The translations under genes and the position numbers were made by a program. DNA of 7,625 nt from Firmicutes bacterium UBA5774 (GTDB lineage: Bacteria > Bacillota > Clostridia > Peptostreptococcales > Anaerovoracaceae), in NCBI GenBank assembly GCA_002418625.1, contig DIEM01000067.1:1-7625 (forward strand), written 5' to 3'. Positions 5,267-7,625 of the stretch are shown piece after piece. The notes under the pieces were generated by a model. The model was not told where the DNA came from, searched no databases, and worked only from the letters and a program-made list of their open reading frames with translations. Every line of letters begins with the position of its first letter. The first letter of the stretch is position 1.

Positions 5267-7625
5267 CACAGTAGGTATGCATATCCTTCAATTACAGCCG
5301 CAATAATCTTCCTGATGCCCTCAGGCACTCCGGCTGATTCCTGCCCGGATACATAATCCTCAATAATGTCTTCCATGCGGATTTTACAGGTGCCCGACCG
5401 GATGTCAGATACTGCAAAGCCTTTGTTGCTGCTGTCACGCATCGCTTCTTCGTCGACGAACAATGTGAATTTCTCCTTATACGGGGCACTGTCATACGGA
5501 CAGAAAGTCATACAGTTGCCGCACTCGTTGCACATCGAATCGACATGAAGGATCTGATTCTTTTGCATGCCAGGCACATGGATGGAAAGATTCGCCCGGT
5601 TGGGGCATACTTCCACACAGTTTTCACAAATGCTGCTGCAGCTCAGGCAGCGTGTGTTTGTCGTAGGAGAAGGCACTTCTTCGGCCAGCACTCCCTTACG
5701 GCCATAAACGGCTGCCGGATCTGCCAGTGTATCATGGTCAGCGGCAGCAGGCTTCTTAAGGATTCCCTCTGCAGCTTTTCTCGCATCACGGATGGCTTCG
5801 ACAACCGAAGAAGGGCCGTACAGTCCGTCTCCGACTGCATAGACATCTTTTATGGAGGTCTCTAGAGTATCAAAGTCAACCGTCAGGCGTCCGCGATGGC
5901 TGATGTGCAGGCCGTTTTCGCGGTAGAAATGTTCCGGTACCAGTTCACCGACTGCAGAGATCACGGTATCGGCATCTATATATGTAATCCCGTCGGTCTC
6001 AACGATGCCGCGGCGTCCGCTGGCATCAGGCTCTCCGAGCTCCATGTTCCTGCAGATCAGAGTACCGTCGCAAAAACTTACAGGTGCCAGGAGTTCCTTG
6101 AACGCAACACCATCCTCGAGTGCCATCAGCAATTCTTCTTCCGCAGCCGGCATGTACCGGTTGGTCCTGCGGTAGACGATGGTGACTTCTTCTACGCCCG
6201 TTGTTTTTTTGGCGGCCCGTGCCGTATCCATTGCCGTATTTCCTCCGCCGATGACGACAACTTTTTTGCCGACCTCCAGACAGCCCTTCTGTTTGTTAAA
6301 GGCCTGAAGGAAATCAAGGGCATTCATCGCCGTGCCCTGTTCCAGATGCAGTGCGCCGGGCAATGAGGCGCCGACTGCGAGCACAACATAGTCGAAGTCC
6401 TTTTTCAGTTCATAGACCGACTTAACTTCATGGCCTGTTATGACTTGTACGCCCATGGCAGAAATCAGTCTGATATCCTTGTCGATGGCTTCTTCGGGAA
6501 TTCGAAAGCCCGGTATCGCGTGGCGTACAACACCGCCTAACTTATCCTGCTTTTCGAAAATAGTTACCGACATGCCGCCCCTGGCAAGGAAATAGGCGGC
6601 TGACATGCCGCCGGGGCCGCCGCCGACTACCGCAGCTTTTCCGGTGCGGGTGATATCCGGCTTTTTCAGTCCGTTCATAACGTCATCATAGCCTCCGGCA
6701 GCTGCTGCTAGCTTGGCGTCCCTGATTCCGACCGGGGTCTCATAGAAATTACGGGTGCATTTACTCATGCAGTTGTGGGGACAGATTGTTCCGGTAATGA
6801 ACGGCAGCGGATTCTTTTCGATAATGACTTCAAGGGCGTCTTTCATCCGGCCTTCTTCGACAAGCTTCAGATAGGTCGTTATATCCTGTCCGATCGGACA
6901 GCCTTCCTGACAGGGTGCGATAAAACAGTCGACCAGAGGCACCTTCCTGTCCATCTTTCTCGAAAGTAAGGGCTTAATAGCTTTTACATAATGGCTGTCT
7001 GACTTAATCCCGGCAACAATCGCTGCTGCTGCCTTTGCATCCACACCAGTGAATGCCCCGGGATTACGGCCTGCAAATACTTGAGCAAGCTGCTCAAGGC
7101 GCTGGTATCCGCCCGGCTTTAAAAGTGTAGTCGCAAGGGTAACCGGCCAGATACCGGCATCGACGATTTTGTCAATATTGAAGTAGTCGGCGCCTCCGGA
7201 ATAAGATATCCGGATATCTCCGTGAAGGTCTGCTGATAACCTGGCCGCAACAGCCATCGATAACGGATACAGGGCTTTGCCTGACATATACATCTCTTTG
7301 CCGGGCAGCTCGTCTTCCCTGATATCAACAGGGAAGGTGTTGGTTATTTTAACGCCGAATTCCAGATTCTGTGCTTTTGCCTTTTCCTGCATGCGCCTGA
7401 TCAGAGGAACGGCATCACTGTACTGCAGATCATTTTTGAAGTGAAGGTCGTCGAAGGAGAGATAGCTGTAGCCGAGCTCATCGAGGGTCTTCCTGGCATA
7501 CTCAAACCCAAGCAGCGTCGGATTGCATTTAATAAAGGTATGTAAGTGCTTCTCTTCAAGAAGATATGTCGCGATCCGTTCTATCTCCTGCGGCGGGCAG
7601 CCGTGAAGGGTTGAAAGTGTCACGG
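5266..7625 (-). CDS. ygfK: YgfK-family Fe-S/FAD oxidoreductase, N-terminus cut by window edge
   Basis: A large cytoplasmic flavoprotein annotated in databases as 'putative selenate reductase subunit YgfK'. The frame is open to the right edge, so the GTG at 7623 is internal; 785 residues are visible and, compared with about 1030 in E. coli YgfK, some 220-250 are missing. Numbered from that GTG: residues 1-200 are the back half of a dihydroorotate/dihydropyrimidine dehydrogenase-like barrel (LSTLHGCPP, VKITNTFP, SYSGGADYF). Residues 230-300 are a GltD-like Fe-S domain (C233, C238, C242, C281, C285, C289). Residues 328-620 are a pyridine-nucleotide:FAD oxidoreductase with GGGPGG (334-339), GGGNTAMD (459-466) and VYAVGDG (594-600). 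Residues 655-715 are a two-cluster ferredoxin region (C659, C662, C666, C669, C673 and C698, C701, C704, C708). This suggests electron flow from NAD(P)H through flavin and Fe-S centres. It is the gene upstream of hydA in the same operon; a reductive step in anaerobic purine breakdown is the best-supported role. Confidence 0.93.
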   Translation of the reverse strand, partial: VTLSTLHGCPPQEIERIATYLLEEKHLHTFIKCNPTLLGFEYARKTLDELGYSYLSFDDLHFKNDLQYSDAVPLIRRMQEKAKAQNLEFGVKITNTFPVDIREDELPGKEMYMSGKALYPLSMAVAARLSADLHGDIRISYSGGADYFNIDKIVDAGIWPVTLATTLLKPGGYQRLEQLAQVFAGRNPGAFTGVDAKAAAAIVAGIKSDSHYVKAIKPLLSRKMDRKVPLVDCFIAPCQEGCPIGQDITTYLKLVEEGRMKDALEVIIEKNPLPFITGTICPHNCMSKCTRNFYETPVGIRDAKLAAAAGGYDDVMNGLKKPDITRTGKAAVVGGGPGGMSAAYFLARGGMSVTIFEKQDKLGGVVRHAIPGFRIPEEAIDKDIRLISAMGVQVITGHEVKSVYELKKDFDYVVLAVGASLPGALHLEQGTAMNALDFLQAFNKQKGCLEVGKKVVVIGGGNTAMDTARAAKKTTGVEEVTIVYRRTNRYMPAAEEELLMALEDGVAFKELLAPVSFCDGTLICRNMELGEPDASGRRGIVETDGITYIDADTVISAVGELVPEHFYRENGLHISHRGRLTVDFDTLETSIKDVYAVGDGLYGPSSVVEAIRDARKAAEGILKKPAAADHDTLADPAAVYGRKGVLAEEVPSPTTNTRCLSCSSICENCVEVCPNRANLSIHVPGMQKNQILHVDSMCNECGNCMTFCPYDSAPYKEKFTLFVDEEAMRDSSNKGFAVSDIRSGTCKIRMEDIIEDYVSGQESAGVPEGIRKIIAAVIEGYAYLL

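Noticed and set aside
7621..7623. GTG at 7623 as start of the ygfK-like gene
   Set aside because: It falls inside a conserved block (VTLSTLHGCPP) in the middle of the YgfK family; the N-terminal barrel half would be missing.
1..7625. CRISPR array, insertion sequence, tRNA or riboswitch
   Set aside because: No spaced direct repeats, transposase frames or tRNA-like folds were seen on reading either strand, and the intergenic gaps are short and explained by promoters and terminators.

Overview
The window most likely comes from a strictly anaerobic gut-type Firmicute of the class Clostridia. The genes have strong AGGAGG-type ribosome binding sites, base composition is near balanced, Fe-S oxidoreductases are abundant, and the gene content resembles Lachnospiraceae and relatives. 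This taxonomic call is inference; there is no rRNA or other marker gene here.

Left part, plus strand (1-2139): the 3' portion of an AraC-family regulator, then a 15-bp perfect palindrome, then a complete L-rhamnose isomerase gene (rhaA), closed by a 21-bp-stem terminator. The regulator probably controls rhaA or a larger rhamnose locus, but no rhamnulokinase, aldolase or transporter is in view.

Middle part, minus strand (2185-3798): a two-gene operon of an aldo/keto reductase carrying a C-terminal two-cluster ferredoxin domain, followed by a MerR-family regulator of the AdhR/NmlR type. Upstream of the reductase lies a textbook MerR-type promoter: TTGACT and TATAAT boxes 19 bp apart with an inverted repeat in the spacer. 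The regulator therefore very probably controls its own operon. A cysteine (C54) aligns, from memory, with the reactive cysteine of AdhR, which suggests an aldehyde or electrophile signal. rhaA and merR converge on the terminator region at 2028-2139.

Right part, minus strand (3880-7625): a large YgfK-family Fe-S flavoprotein, cut by the right edge, followed 15 bp later by a dihydropyrimidinase-family hydrolase (hydA/hyuA). These two families recur together in the anaerobic purine/uric-acid degradation clusters of gut bacteria, which also hold ssnA, ygeW, ygeX, ygeY and xdh-type genes. The pair is probably the downstream end of such an operon, YgfK supplying a reductive step and HydA a ring-opening hydrolysis. 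This window alone cannot prove the pathway.

No mobile element, CRISPR array, tRNA or rRNA is seen, and no gene-free stretch exceeds 300 bases.
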